From Meandrina meandrites (Eukaryota; Cnidaria; Anthozoa; Scleractinia; Meandrinidae): DNA of 64,000 nucleotides. Each line of letters begins with the position of its first letter. Position 1 is the first letter of the stretch. Positions 36,467 to 48,234 of this stretch are shown here, in pieces. The notes under the pieces are model-generated. The model was not told the DNA's origin. It saw nothing but the letters and a program-made list of their open reading frames with translations, and made no database searches. Where the stretch lies: the NCBI GenBank assembly GCA_963693305.1, contig OY855909.1, positions 4,107,241 through 4,171,240 on the forward strand, read 5' to 3'. Made by a program: the position numbers and the translations under genes.

Positions 36467-39400
36467 ATGAGCGACCCTGGAGAGAAATCAGCGACGACTT
36501 CCAGGAAAACCCTGGAAACTCTCGTTGAACGTGGTGAGAATGAGGACACTGCAAATTCAGCAGGTGGCAAGGACCGCGGATCAGAAGATTCCAAAACGTC
36601 TTCTAGAAAACGTCTTCCCGGCCCAGCTGTACCGCAAAAACAAACCATGCAAACATCGTCTAGCCTGGACGCTTCTGAAAAAGACGGTGCGATCAAACGA
36701 TCTTTTCATGCACAACTGTCGAGAAGTTTCTTTAAGTCGCGGTCTTGGAGTTCGACATCTGTCGATGGCGGTTCGCCAAGTCCGTCCAAAAGCCGCCTTG
36801 GAACTGTCCCAGTTGAAGATCCCATAACTCACGAGAGTGTAGTCAACAGTAAGGTTCTGTTGCTGTATACTGGTGGAGCTCTTGGATGGAAGGTGGATCC
36901 AGCCGATGTTGAAGGTAGTGAAAAATAACAAAACTAATGTGACCAGCTGTTTCTTTTTCCCGGGGGGAGGGGGAGGTGCTAAAAGAAAAGTTGGGTGTGG
37001 TAGTGCTACTAAGGGACGGACTATTAGTTTCCCGGAGGGGGGGAGGGGGGTATAAAAAATATTCCTCTGCAAACATTTTTTAATTTATGCGCCTCTGCAA
37101 TTTTTTTTTTTACATATATCTTGTTTGCAAGCAATTTATTAATTTTTTAAGGCCGTGCAAACAATTTTTTTTAATATTTTTCATATCCCCCCTCCAGAAA
37201 AATAATGGTCAGTCCCTAAAACCCTCAAATCCTGACCAATCCACACTGAGCTAGCCTGATTTTCAGACAGTCTGAGGTTGTTTGCCCTTGGAGTGACCTT
37301 GGACCACCTAAAAAATTCAGCTAACCCTGACTTAATCCAAGACAGTCCTGATTTAGGCCCATAAGGAGTGCAGTTAAATCTCTCCTTGCGAACACCCCGC
37401 TATTATGGACGCCTGCTATTACAGTCAAAATCCAGATCCCCAGCAAAAGCTATAGATGTTTGACTGGAAATGACTCCCGCTATTAGAGACTCCTGCTATT
37501 ACGGAATTGTATGGTTCCAGAAAATATCCATACCTCCCACAGAAGGGATTTGCCCTATGATCCCCCCCACCGCTCCAGAAATTCCAATTTAGCTTCATAC
37601 ATTGCTTTAAATTTTTTATATCCATACTCCCATTCTGTGGGGCCGGAGTATGGATATATTTTTTGGAACCACACATTACGGACTTTCGCAGTACCAAAAT
37701 AACTAATTTTTTTCTTTTGACTCTCTTATCAAGCAGACACCATGAACTTTTCATTTAACATTATTACCAGTATGTAGAATAATTCTGCAGTCTGTTGCTC
37801 ATTATTTGTTAAAACACACTTCAAGAGACCTCTGGAAAATTTATTTTTGCATCAATTCCTTCAGAAGCTGTACATACAACAGACTCTGCTTCTCCTCTTC
37901 AACTTTCACCTTTTCCTTCCAGACTCTTTAGGAGAGATCAGGCCCTCATCTTCCATTCCCAATAACTGCTTAGCAGTTTCACCACTGTTGATAAGCTTGT
38001 CGTAGTCTAAATTACTTAATGTAACTATGTTAACAGCCTTTTTTTCTCATACCCTGGTATTATGGACTCTCACTACTACGGGCACTAAATGATGTCCTCA
38101 CCATGTATGCTATAACAAGAGTTGACTGTGTGAGGGAGTATGGCTTTCTGAGAAAAGCTTAGAAAAGGTTAAAAAAATTGTTGATTTTTGTTTTGAATGT
38201 TTGTGGATGCCACTCACTACTTACCACTCACACTTCACTTGTCTGCTCTTCGCTTTTGATTGCTTTAGTGAGTATGTTTAGTTTTTTCTGAAAGTTTTCC
38301 TCATTCTACTAGACACTGTGGTTGACATTTCTACATACATGTAGTATTTTTGGTTGGTTTGTAGGATTCCATCTTGACAAGAAAAATGTATTGAAGGAAC
38401 TCAAGAAGCTTCCAATGATGCATGATGTGGAGTACGTAGACTACATCCAAACAAATGTCCTGGATGATATTCCAGAGGAAGGGATTGGATCAGACACAAT
38501 AGTGATGCCGTAAGTTTATTGTAAAACGTTTGATCAACTGGGGACTCAGCTAGGCACTTCTGAACATATCCTACATCCGTTATGTGTAATTGTAACATGT
38601 ATACAATCAGTGCATGTAGTAATGCATGTACATGCAAAGTGGGGAGAGCGGAGGGAACAGGGGGATCTGAACCTCCCACTTCCCATACCTTTTACTCCTG
38701 GTTCCCACCCATTTTTGTAGTGGTTCCCTCCTCTTTGTCCCATTTCTATTGCAAAATATTATGAAATGCTGCAATTTTTTTCATTTTCTTCCAGTTCCCG
38801 CCACCTTGGTGGGATTCCCACTTCCTTCCTTCTCTTCCCCCGCCTCTTGCTCCTTTTCTCCTGGGCCCCACCCTCCTGTCTCCCCCCCCACCTCCTCCTG
38901 TTGCCGCATAGGATGCAAGTTGTACTGAACCAGGAACAACTGAGGGAAAAAAGTCCTAGTTAAAAATACAAAGAGACTTAAGGTGCCTGGGAATGTCTAC
39001 AAAAGTTTACTTATTGGTGTAGTTACTTAACTCATTTCATTATGCATGAAGGAAATAGATATTATAAAATGAAGATTTTAATTTATTTTTCTTAGTGTAA
39101 GCAAATATGGAAAGCGCATCTTTATTGACGTTCTTGAGATGAAGGAAAGTGATGTGGTTGTCCATTCAAAGGATCAAGACATTCAGGATTGGATCAATAT
39201 CGCTTTGCAGATCAAGGAATATTATGAGAATTATCATGGGTTTGTTATTCTTCACGGCACAGATACCATGGCTTATCTTGCATCAGCACTCTCATTTATG
39301 TTTGAGAACCTTGGAAAATCAGTCATCTTCACTGGCTCACAGGCAAGTCTATAAATCACTCACTCATCCTCATCATTCCCAGTGGTGCATAAGGCCTCTT

Positions 39401-42322
39401 CAAGGTTGCACTAAGTCGCTCTGTCCTGGGCTGATCTTCTGTAAGTCTGTGTTCAGAGGATAGAACCTCTCGTTTTGCGCTGGCGACCTTTTTTTTACAT
39501 TCAATGATCAGAGAAAAACACAAAAAAAATAGAGGGCTGTGAACAGTCTATTTAGAGGATACATGCATAGACAATGAATTCTAAGATGATGTCATGCAAC
39601 ATCTTTTGACATTGTATAAAGCAACATAAATTCCACACTTTTTCTGGACAATTCAGAAGTTTGATATACAATATTAATTTTAGAAGTAACAAAAAACTTA
39701 GAAATTTTCCATACAGTGTTGCAGGAAAAACAGTGTAAAACATATCAATTGTGTCTGACCTTTTTGGTTAATTATTTCTCATCTCATTATTAATAATTGC
39801 TGATTTTTACTTTTGTTCCTGACAGTATGCACTAAGTGATCATTTAAATGATGGAAGACAAAATCTTCTAGGGGCTATCATGATTGCAGGCCATTACGTT
39901 ATTCCTGAGGTAAGTATAAATTTTTTGTACAAATTTGTTCATGATTGCCTTCAAGTTGTATACAGTGGTCCATGACCAGACAAATAGGAACAATACATTA
40001 AACCCAATTTTGTCGTCATTGATTTCCCAAAAGGTAACATTATTCTTCCATGGAAAGCTTTATCGTGGGAATCGTGCCTTGAAGGTGGATGCACGTAGAT
40101 TTGGCGCCTTTGATTCTCCAAACTGTCCTCCATTGGCTACGGTAGAAGCAGGAATTGAAGGTATGCATCAAAATGAGTGTACTGCTGTAGGAGGTGTGGT
40201 GTCAGTGAGGACATCACACTTGAGATTCATCCATCTCACTTAGGATTGAGAAGATTTTTAAATCTTAAAAGATTTAAAAAAAGTCTGGTCACAGTTATTG
40301 TGATGTGTTGTTGGGCGAGACAATTTACTTTGTATTCATAATGCCTAACCCTTTCAGATATCCTACCTATGACTATCTGTTTGGATTGCTTTATGCCAAC
40401 CATTAGACCATTTCACTACTCACAATAAAGTTAAATGTGTTAAAAGGATGGATATTTCAATCTCTTTTTCTTCTTGTATGCTTTTCTTGGAAGTGTCGTG
40501 ACATGCAACAAAGACACAAAGCACTAGCCATGGCCAACAAACGTACACTGAAATATATGGACCATTTTGCAGTCTTAAACTTCCCAATAGTCTCCTGTAA
40601 TGTAATAGTACTATTATTGAAGCAAATGATCTTTACTGTGAGCATTCAGTTAAGATTAGATTTTTATGTTTTTTTTAACTGGAAATTCATGCTTAAAGTA
40701 GATGACTGTGACACTTTCAAAGTTATTTCATTCATTAATTTTTTCCTTGTCTATGCAGTTGAATGGGAGGAGCTGTTCTATGAAAACCAGGCAACTAAGT
40801 TCAAAGTACATACCAAGATGAGTTCAAGAATAGGAGTGCTGAGAATATTTCCAGGCATTACACCTGAAGCAGTAAGTACAAATTTTTATCCGTAGTCTGA
40901 AAATTTAGAACCACCTTGTACAACATAATAAACACTACCACATGAAAGTACTGCACAATAGCTTTCATTTGAATGGTCACACACTAGGGTTTCATCCACA
41001 GACTTAGAAGTTAGCACCACCTTGTACAGCACAACAAACAGTACCACATGAAAGTACTGCTCAATAGCTTTCATTTGAATGGTCACACACCAGGGTTTTA
41101 TCCACAGACTTAAAAGCTAGAACCACCTTGTACAGCATAATAAACAGTACCACATGAAAGTACAGCTCAATAGCTTTCATTTGAATGGTCACACACTAGG
41201 GTTTTATCCACAGACTTAAAAGCTAGAACCACCTTGTACAGCATAATAAACAGTACCACATGAAAGTACTGCTCAATAGCTCTCAATTGAATGGTCACAC
41301 ACTAGGGTTTCATCCACAGACTTGAAAGTTAGAACCACCTTGTACAACATAATAAACAGTACCACATGAAAGTACTGCTCCGTTTAAATAGTCGCACACC
41401 ATCTTCCTAGGCTGGTGAGCACAGGGGTGGTGCTTGCTTGCAGGCTGGTCACACACTAGAATTTGAACCACAGACTTTAAAGATACGACCCCTTGTATCC
41501 TTATTTTCCCGCTTATGGTAGAAATGTTTGCAGAAACATTTGCATTTCACTGTTTTGCAATAAAATGAGTAGCTTTGATTTTAACAAACATGGAAATTAT
41601 TTGCAGTTACGTGTTAAAAATGCTGTTTTAGAGTGCTTAATAATCGTCGCCCCTCCCTCTCCTCCCCAACAGGTGCGTGCTTTCCTAGAGCCCCCTATAG
41701 AGGGAGTGGTGCTTGAAACTTATGGCAGTGGGAACGGTCCTGATTCACGAGAAGAACTTCTGGAGGAAATACGAGCTGCTGCCAAACGTGGAGTGATCAT
41801 CGTGAACTGCACTCAGTGCTTGTATGGTCATGTGGTCGACTCCTATGCTACAGGAAGGGTACGAAAATATTTTAAACTTGTATTATAGTCGAACCCCTTT
41901 TAAGTGGGCACCCATTGAGCGGCCACCCCCTATAAGGGAGCCAGTTACTAAAGTCCCGAAAGTATTGTCAGTATAATATTGTAAATAAAACCCCTTTTAA
42001 ACAGCCACTTCTATTAAGCGGCCGCAGCCACCTTTCTGCCGTCCAGATGAGCGTTCTTGTATTGTTTTTGCCCCTATTTAGCGGCCAGTAAAAGTGTAAT
42101 ATGCGATGTTTGGAGTTATTTTTAACAAGCTCAGACAGTGACGGCTGAGAAAATCATTCAAACACAGGTTTATTGTCAATTTACGGATAAGGGAATTATT
42201 TTTGACGTGTAGTATATGAAATGATTCATATATGAACTGCGGATATATATGAAGGTGATATGTGATCTTCGCAGTGAATTTCCAATTTAAGCAATTGGAA
42301 TGAAGAAGCCTGAAAAAAATCA

Positions 42323-42356
<34 letters not shown>

Positions 42357-42467
42357 GATACCGGTGCGATGCTCTACCAACTGAGCTATGAAGCCACACA
42401 TTGGGAGCGATGTGTGCTCCCAATGTGTGGCTTCATAGCTCAGTTGGTAGAGCATCGCACCGGTATC

Positions 42468-42501
<34 letters not shown>

Positions 42502-45131
42502 TGATTTTTTTCAGGCTTCTTCATTCCAATTGCTTAAATTGGAAATTCACTGCGAAGATCACATATCACCTTCGGAATTATTTTTGTCATGAATTTTTGC
42601 CCGACTGTTCCACACTTTTATGGCGGAGGCTGGGGTGAGTTCACGCCCGTTATGATATTTTTTGGACAGATGGGAAGTTGAACTTTGATTAACGTTTATG
42701 TTTATGAGGTTTGGTATTTTAAGGGCTTATTCTCAATTTTTTTCTGGAGTGTACAAATGGCACCAAGTATTTTTGTTCTTGTGTGGAAAACCTTGACACA
42801 TGAGGAAGTGCATTTACGTTCTTGTCAGGTTTTGGTGGAAGCTGGCTTAATATCAGGAAATGACATGACTGTGGAGGCGGCACTGAGCAAGCTTTCCTAT
42901 GTACTAGGACACGATGAGCTCACACTTGAAGAAAAGAAAGAGGTAAAACCGGTTACGAACTAGTTATTTGTTTACTGCACGTTACCTCGTCTGCCTCGTT
43001 ACCAAGAGCGTTACACTCATCGTCACGCAACGTGCCCGCGAGGCACAACAGCAGAAGCGTGACGACCCAGTTTCAAAGTCATTCAGTCCTTAGGCTACGG
43101 AGTGTGTCGAAAGAAACATATATTCTCTTGACTTGTCCACTGGAATATTTTTCTTTCTTTCTAATTAAAAAGTGTGCGAGAGCGAGAACGATCAAACCCA
43201 CCACGTTGTATTCGTGCTCGTTCAACCCCCTCCCCCCCGGGTTTCATAGTTTGCCCCTCCAATTGTGCCACCCACATAAAGCTGGCTCAGTGTTATTTTT
43301 TTTAAATCGCGACATGAACTGTTTATTGCATTATTTCAGATGATGAAAACGAACCTACGTGGCGAGTTAACATTGTATAAAGACGACAACATGCATCAAT
43401 TCTCTTTGCGTGACAATGAACTGATTGATGCGGTAGCTTCACATTTCAAAGTTGGGTCAACAGAGGTAAGAATAATTGTGAAGTGGCCAATTTGATTGTG
43501 TGGAAAAATTGCTTATGACCTTTTGTGTAACACACACTGTGTCACTTGTTATGAATTTGTCTATGGCAGGAAGTGAGGTTCATCAAGCAAGCGTTATTTC
43601 CGGTTTTGATGTGTCACGCTGCAAGTAGAGGTGACATTGATGCTATGGAAGAGCTATGCCAACAGGTGACCCATGACCTTTCATATCGCCACTTAAAAAC
43701 CCGCACAACTAGACACTGTAAGCCTGTGTAAAACCCGGTGCCTTGGCAACTTATGTACGCAGATATGTAGTGAGAAATGAGACTCTTACGAAAGCTTAGG
43801 AAAATTGAGACTGCTCGGGAAACATAACATGTACAGAATTTCTCATTCTCCCAAACTTTTTTTCCTATTTCTTTAAGGCGACGGAAACATGGAAAATGTT
43901 TGTATTTCTTAAGCAGCTATTCCAAGAAACCTTCGGTTCGTCTGCTCCTTGCAGGGATTGAATACGTTTGTTGGTTGCTGTTTTTTAGCATCCAACGACG
44001 ATAAATTGTTATTCTTTTTTTTTACAGGGTGGTATGTTAAATATAGCCACGAATCATGATGGCCGTACTCCACTTCATGTAGCCTGCCTTGAAGGTCAGC
44101 TGCAAGTCATTCGCCACCTCCTTGTGAAAGGCGCTTCACCGCACGTTATTGATAATCACGGGCAAACCCCGTTACACGATGCTATTCGGAGTGCTAACGA
44201 GGAGGCTATTTTGCTCCTAAGGGAGTTTGGAGCTCATTTAGGGCCCACCACCACTGATACGGCCCTTAAAATGTGCTCCCTTGCCGCTGATGATAAGGTT
44301 GATAGATTGCGGGCTTGGCACTTGGCCGGAGTTGACTTCAATGTTGGTGATTATGACAGAAGAACGGCCCTTCACGTGGTAAGTTCACTTATTTTAATCT
44401 GGGAAAGAGCATAAGTAAATCGATCGATTTTGTTTAACGAGGCTTGCATTTAACGGTGGGAGGCGAGTGTTCGCCATCTCGTCTTCTCCATATCTTTTAA
44501 TGTCAGCATCCACGCGGAAGTTAGAAAAACGACGCCAGTGCAATTGCCGCAAAAATTCTGCTGCCAAATGCAAATATTTCAAAAGAGCGATTTTCGATTG
44601 AGTGTCGTAAAACCAAAACCAAATTAATCACTCTGGCCAATCACAAAGGACACAGACAATCCAGTGAACCAATCAAAACTCGAAGCAAATACGTGTAGCC
44701 GTCACGAAACGCGGGAAAATTTGCGTGCAAGCGAATCACGATTGGTTTTGGTTTTACTTCTGATTGGTTGATAATGTGGCGCGAGTTTTTTTTAAGCCAA
44801 TCACTAAGCGAAGTAAAACAAAACCAAAGCAGACGCAAATTACTTTCTACAGTCAAGTGAAAACCGCTCTAAGGGTAGGGTCGGTAAATATCATTTGCTT
44901 CTTAAATGTTTTTGCCAACTGTTTTGTGATGTGTTTCTTCTTTATTTTTAGGCTGTTTGTCGAAATAATATGAACACGGTGAAGTTTCTGTTGGATTGTG
45001 GTGTTGACTTGAACTTGCGCGATCTCTATGGCTTCACTCCGCGGCAAAACGCGGAGGTGTTCGAGAACAAGGAAATGATAGAACTACTGGAATCTGCGAT
45101 GGAAAAGAAACCTGACGCAAAAGACGAGTAA
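36467..45131 (+). CDS. ASPG: L-asparaginase / 60 kDa lysophospholipase with ankyrin repeats, copy 3 (complete)
   Basis: The intact reference copy. Exons: 36467-36914, 38365-38509, 39096-39342, 39826-39909, 40034-40160, 40759-40871, 41673-41858, 42829-42942, 43340-43465, 43570-43665, 44028-44378, 44952-45131 (stop TAA 45129-45131); total 2217 nt, 738 aa. Residues 1-125 are a low-complexity Ser/Lys/Arg extension beginning MSDPGEKSA. TGGALG starts near Thr135 (nucleophile position of type I asparaginases, usually TGGTIG), HGTDT near 251-255 (second catalytic Thr-Asp), and Lys325 in NRALKVDA. The asparaginase domain runs to about residue 510, the ankyrin region about 545-720. Intron 3 is GC-AG. 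No signal peptide or membrane segment is seen. Family knowledge: human ASPG has the same asparaginase-ankyrin order but starts almost directly with the TGG strand. The start ATG is preceded by a short upstream ORF. Hydrolase activity is predicted, not shown. Confidence 0.92.
37010..37218. mobile_element. AGGGACGGACCATTA-family MITE in copy 3 intron 1
   Basis: Orthologous copy of the 16434-16669 element at the same position of intron 1. Confidence 0.7.
37513..37670. mobile_element. MITE specific to copy 3 intron 1
   Basis: Ends GGTTCCAGAAAATATCCATA and TATGGATATATTTTTTGGAA are inverted over about 25 bp. Absent from copy 2 near 16,975. Confidence 0.75.
40885..41475. repeat. 106-bp minisatellite in intron 6 of copy 3
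   Basis: The same repeat unit as in copy 2, about five copies, uninterrupted. It predates the duplication. Confidence 0.85.
42324..42395 (-). tRNA. tRNA-like unit, GGT (Thr-type) anticodon position, minus arm of a palindrome
   Basis: On the minus strand a 72-nt unit has acceptor GGCTTCA/TGAAGCC, D-arm GCTC...GAGC, A-box TAGCTCAGTTGG, B-box GGTTCGAATCC and a T-stem of five pairs. The anticodon triplet reads GGT by position, but the base before it is C rather than U33 and the anticodon stem has a mismatch, so it is probably a tRNA-derived element rather than a working tRNA-Thr. It is mirrored by 42429-42500. Confidence 0.5.
42429..42500 (+). tRNA. tRNA-like unit, GGT (Thr-type) anticodon position, plus arm of a palindrome
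   Basis: Same 72-nt cloverleaf as the minus copy at 42324-42395, separated from it by a 33-nt spacer that is itself nearly palindromic. The anticodon-arm irregularities are the same. It lies in intron 7 of asparaginase copy 3 and is absent from copy 2. Confidence 0.5.
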
Positions 45132-46412
45132 AGATGAAATTACTTCGCTTGGGAACGTCTTGCATGGTTAAAAAATAAGCTGTAAAGACCGAACTATAAA
45201 TTTGGGTGGCAGCTCTCGCAAGGGCTCACGTGATTGGTTCGCGACGCTCAAGAGAACAATGAAACAAACAACAGGAACAATGTCCCTAGCCCTAGCCCTA
45301 GTGCCTAGAGGACCAGTAGTATTACAAGCTTACGAGAGCTGCCACACTAGAGTCTAAAGAAGTAACCAGAGTTGACGAGTACGCGTGAAACACTCAAGAC
45401 AAAATGTAAACACTATACGAAATACTTACTTGTTTATCAACTCGAAGTCGCGGTTGCAAGTTTTGAAAAGCTTATGTTTTGAGCGTTAGCTCTTTGTTAG
45501 GAGCTAAGCCGCTTGGCTCCGACGAAGGCCTAACACTCAGGAATATCTCTCACATGTCATAGTTGTGGTTATTTGCTCTTTTTTAAAATCGATTTTGAAT
45601 CAGTTGATTCGTGTTAAAAGTATTCAATTGATGACCGTGTTTTTGAGAAGCCACTTCACCAAAGGACGTGGTAATCAAAATGAATTTTAAATTTTTTATC
45701 AATGATTCTCTATTTAGTGATTTATAAATATATTTATGAGGATGATAGCGGGGAGGGGTGGGGTAATCCAACTACCAAACTTCGATTCTACATCTGTGGG
45801 AGATGGGGTTGGGAATAAATGCGTAAGTTGTGGTACCTGTTTATAACACTGTATTTATAATTATTTTGTGCCATATACTGAAATTTTAGTTGTTTTTCAG
45901 TTACATTTAGATTTAACCTGTATATTTGGACCAGTTTTTTTTCAATTGAAAGAAAAACATTCACATGTAAGAAATTAAAAAAGGTTTATTTTATCAGTTA
46001 ATGGTCCCGGGAGGTTTTATATTTCAAGAGTACAAAAACCAAATAAAAAGAGAAGCTGTTTTAAGTGGTCACACTGTGTCACTCCCAGGGTACTTACATG
46101 GTCCACTGCAGATGTTCGGTCGTGAAAATGGAGTATGTAACTACCAAGCACTAGAAAAGATTAATGGTATGTTGATTCTTCGGATTCGCGCTTTTTCGCT
46201 TTTTCGCCACCTGAATTATAAGGTTTGTATGTTGTTTACTTAAAAAAATTAATTTACAAAGGGGAGGGGGGTCATGGGCACCCCAGGACACCCCCCACCC
46301 TTGGCTACTCCCCCTGATAAATTTATCTTTGCACTATTGTGGTCTCGGAAAACCTGTCTTTCTTAGCGCAGTGTCAGAAACACCTGTTCAGAGTTCAGTG
46401 GACACTGAAAGA
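45132..46412. other. Intergenic DNA between the asparaginase and LPMO clusters
   Basis: The first 500 bp match the DNA after copy 2 (29,535-30,560 in part), giving the right edge of the duplication near 45,640. At 46,001-46,170 an open stretch (MVPGGFIFQEYKNQIKREAV...) ends at a fair splice donor (AATG|GTATGT), so it may be a stray exon of an unrecognised gene or repeat. The rest is AT-rich with a C-rich tract near 46,280. Confidence 0.4.
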
Positions 46413-46550
46413 TAACTAGCACATGCCAAACACGTAATAAGCAAACGTCAGTTGGCACCTGTCAAGCACGTGACATCTGTTCGTAACTCAACTGGCACAT
46501 GCCAGGCACGTGACGTGTGTGCATCTGGCGCATGCCAAACGATGTCGTAC
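46413..46550 (+). promoter_or_regulatory. Imperfect tandem repeats with CACGTG boxes upstream of LPMO-1
   Basis: Four imperfect units of roughly 35 bp share a GGCACATGCC-like half followed by a CACGTG-like half. Exact CACGTG palindromes are at 46467-46472 and 46507-46512. They sit 260-400 bp before the ATG. CACGTG is the E-box bound by bHLH factors (general knowledge); binding here is inferred. Confidence 0.45.
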
Positions 46551-46811
46551 TAAGCACATAAAATGCAAATGTCAGCACAGCTGAGCTTGCCAGTCTAGTT
46601 CAAGCAGAGAAAATGTTAACAAAGCGACGTGGATGACGTTAGTTTAGCAGATAGAAGTTTACACTTCTGAATCAACAACAGAAGATACTGTTCCAATAAA
46701 TCACCGTTCCCGTTGACTTAATTTTCAAATAAAATGTCGATGCCAATCTATGTTATGTTAACATTTACAATTTCGATCAGCTTAAAAAGTTTGTGAAGTC
46801 AACTTAATGCC

Positions 46812-48145
46812 ATGATTTTCCAACCAGTCATGGGAGTCAAGTTGGCTTTAAAGATTTTAACTGCTCTAACCTTGGTTTCTTTAATCTACGGCCATGGCCG
46901 TATGATCGATCCAGCGAGCCGAAATTCAGCTTGGCGGTTCGGTTTCCCAAACCCGCCCCACTACACGGATAATGAGCTGAACTGCGGGGGATTTAACGTG
47001 CAGTGGAAAACCAACGGAGGAAAGTGTGGGGTGTGCGGGGACCCGTACCACGAGAAAAACCAACTGCACGTTTACCCAGGGAAATACGCCAATAATATCA
47101 TCACTAAGACCTACAGAGAGGAGCAAGAGATTGAGGTCGTGATTGAGATCACTTCCAATCACATGGGAACGTTTTTCTTTAAGATTGGAGAGCTGGACGC
47201 CACGCCCATCACGGAGGAGAAATTGGTTCACCAACTAAAGCAACCGAACGGTGAAGATCGCTGGGAGATACCAAAAGGTAATGTGGTCTAAAAATTGCAC
47301 TCCTTGATCCTCAGAAACAAGTCGATTAATTCTATTTTCTATTCAACGACATGAATCAACCGGCAAAAAGCTGGGTGTTTTCCAAGGCTTTGTGTACCTC
47401 CGGTACAATTGCAGTGTATTTCTGTAAAATATTTGAATACGAACGACTTTCGCAAGTAAAAAAACAAAAAAATGTTATTAATAAGAACATATTTTTAGCT
47501 TTATTAGAAAATCGCGGCACTAATTGGTTGACTCATTCTCTGAAATGCAGCATTCAGTGGTGAAGCATTCGCCCAAGATGCTTCAGATTATGATCGCGTG
47601 GAATTGAAAATAAAACGAATCATGCCAAACACTTCTTACTCTTTTAATTGTAAACCACTATTTTCATCAGCTTTTGGGTTAAAAACATTGGAAAACTAAC
47701 CAACCCCAGGTTAAAATTGCCTAGTTAGTTCAGGTGCAAGTTACAATGATTCCGTTTTTTAGGGTCTGGAAACGATGTCTTCAAAGTCAAGCTGAAGTTA
47801 CCCCCTGGCTTGACTTGTGCCCACTGTGTTCTCCGATGGTGGTGGAGGACTGGGAACAACTGGGGCTGTACTGACAAGGATTGTGGGTTGGGCGGCAATC
47901 AAAAGCAGGAGACATTCGTCAACTGTGCTGACGTCACCATCACTAAAAGCGACGGCAGCGTTCCACCAACGCGCTTTCCACCCCCGACGACACGCCCGCA
48001 GACGGAGCCTCCGCCTACAGATGCACCTGACCCCAGTAAATGTAGAGCCGTCGGTCACTGGCAAGGGAGTACGAGCATGGATAACTGGTGTAAGCGATCA
48101 TGTGGCAGCGGTTACTGCCCTAGCAACATGTGCTCATGCAAGTAA
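46812..48145 (+). CDS. Secreted AA15-type lytic polysaccharide monooxygenase, LPMO-1
   Basis: Two exons, 46812-47277 and 47763-48145, joined in phase 1 by a GT-AG intron of 485 bp. Signal peptide to ...LIYG, then His-Gly at the predicted mature N-terminus: LPMOs bind copper through this His1. Next come PASRNSAWRFG, ELNCGGFNVQW, KCGVCGDPYH, TSNHMGTFFF (second His of the histidine brace), LTCAHCVLRWWW and QETFVNCADVTI (candidate axial Phe). A Pro/Thr linker leads to a 34-residue tail with six Cys (C-x15-C-x3-C-x4-C-x4-C-x-C). Family knowledge: AA15 enzymes (chitin-binding type-4 fold) oxidatively cleave chitin or cellulose. Two ATGs are possible (46812 or 46830); the second leaves a more typical signal peptide. 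It is the only member of the cluster with an intron in this region. Substrate is inferred. Confidence 0.9.
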
Positions 48146-48228
48146 ATACTGTGAGAATGCGATGTAGTTGATCAGCGGTGTATTGCAGGAACGAGAGATT
48201 AGCGTATAACCTGCATGAATTGAAGAAC

Positions 48229-48234
48229 ATTAAA
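48229..48234 (+). terminator. Poly(A) signal of LPMO-1 (ATTAAA)
   Basis: ATTAAA 84 bp after the stop of LPMO-1, the commonest variant signal; no AATAAA is closer. Confidence 0.45.

Larger units (their letters stand above)
42245..42575. repeat. Large palindrome carrying the paired tRNA-like units
   Basis: Arms of about 160 bp run from near GAAGGTGATATGTGATCTTC on the left to its complement on the right, centred near 42412, with the tRNA-like units inside. The equivalent intron of copy 2 (26,567-27,222) lacks it, so it arrived after the duplication, or was lost from copy 2. Confidence 0.85.

Noticed and set aside
42078..42638. Mirror-image ORFs reading QGFNGIRTRDLRDTGAMLYQ
   Set aside because: They are translations of the tRNA-like palindrome, a common false protein in annotations.
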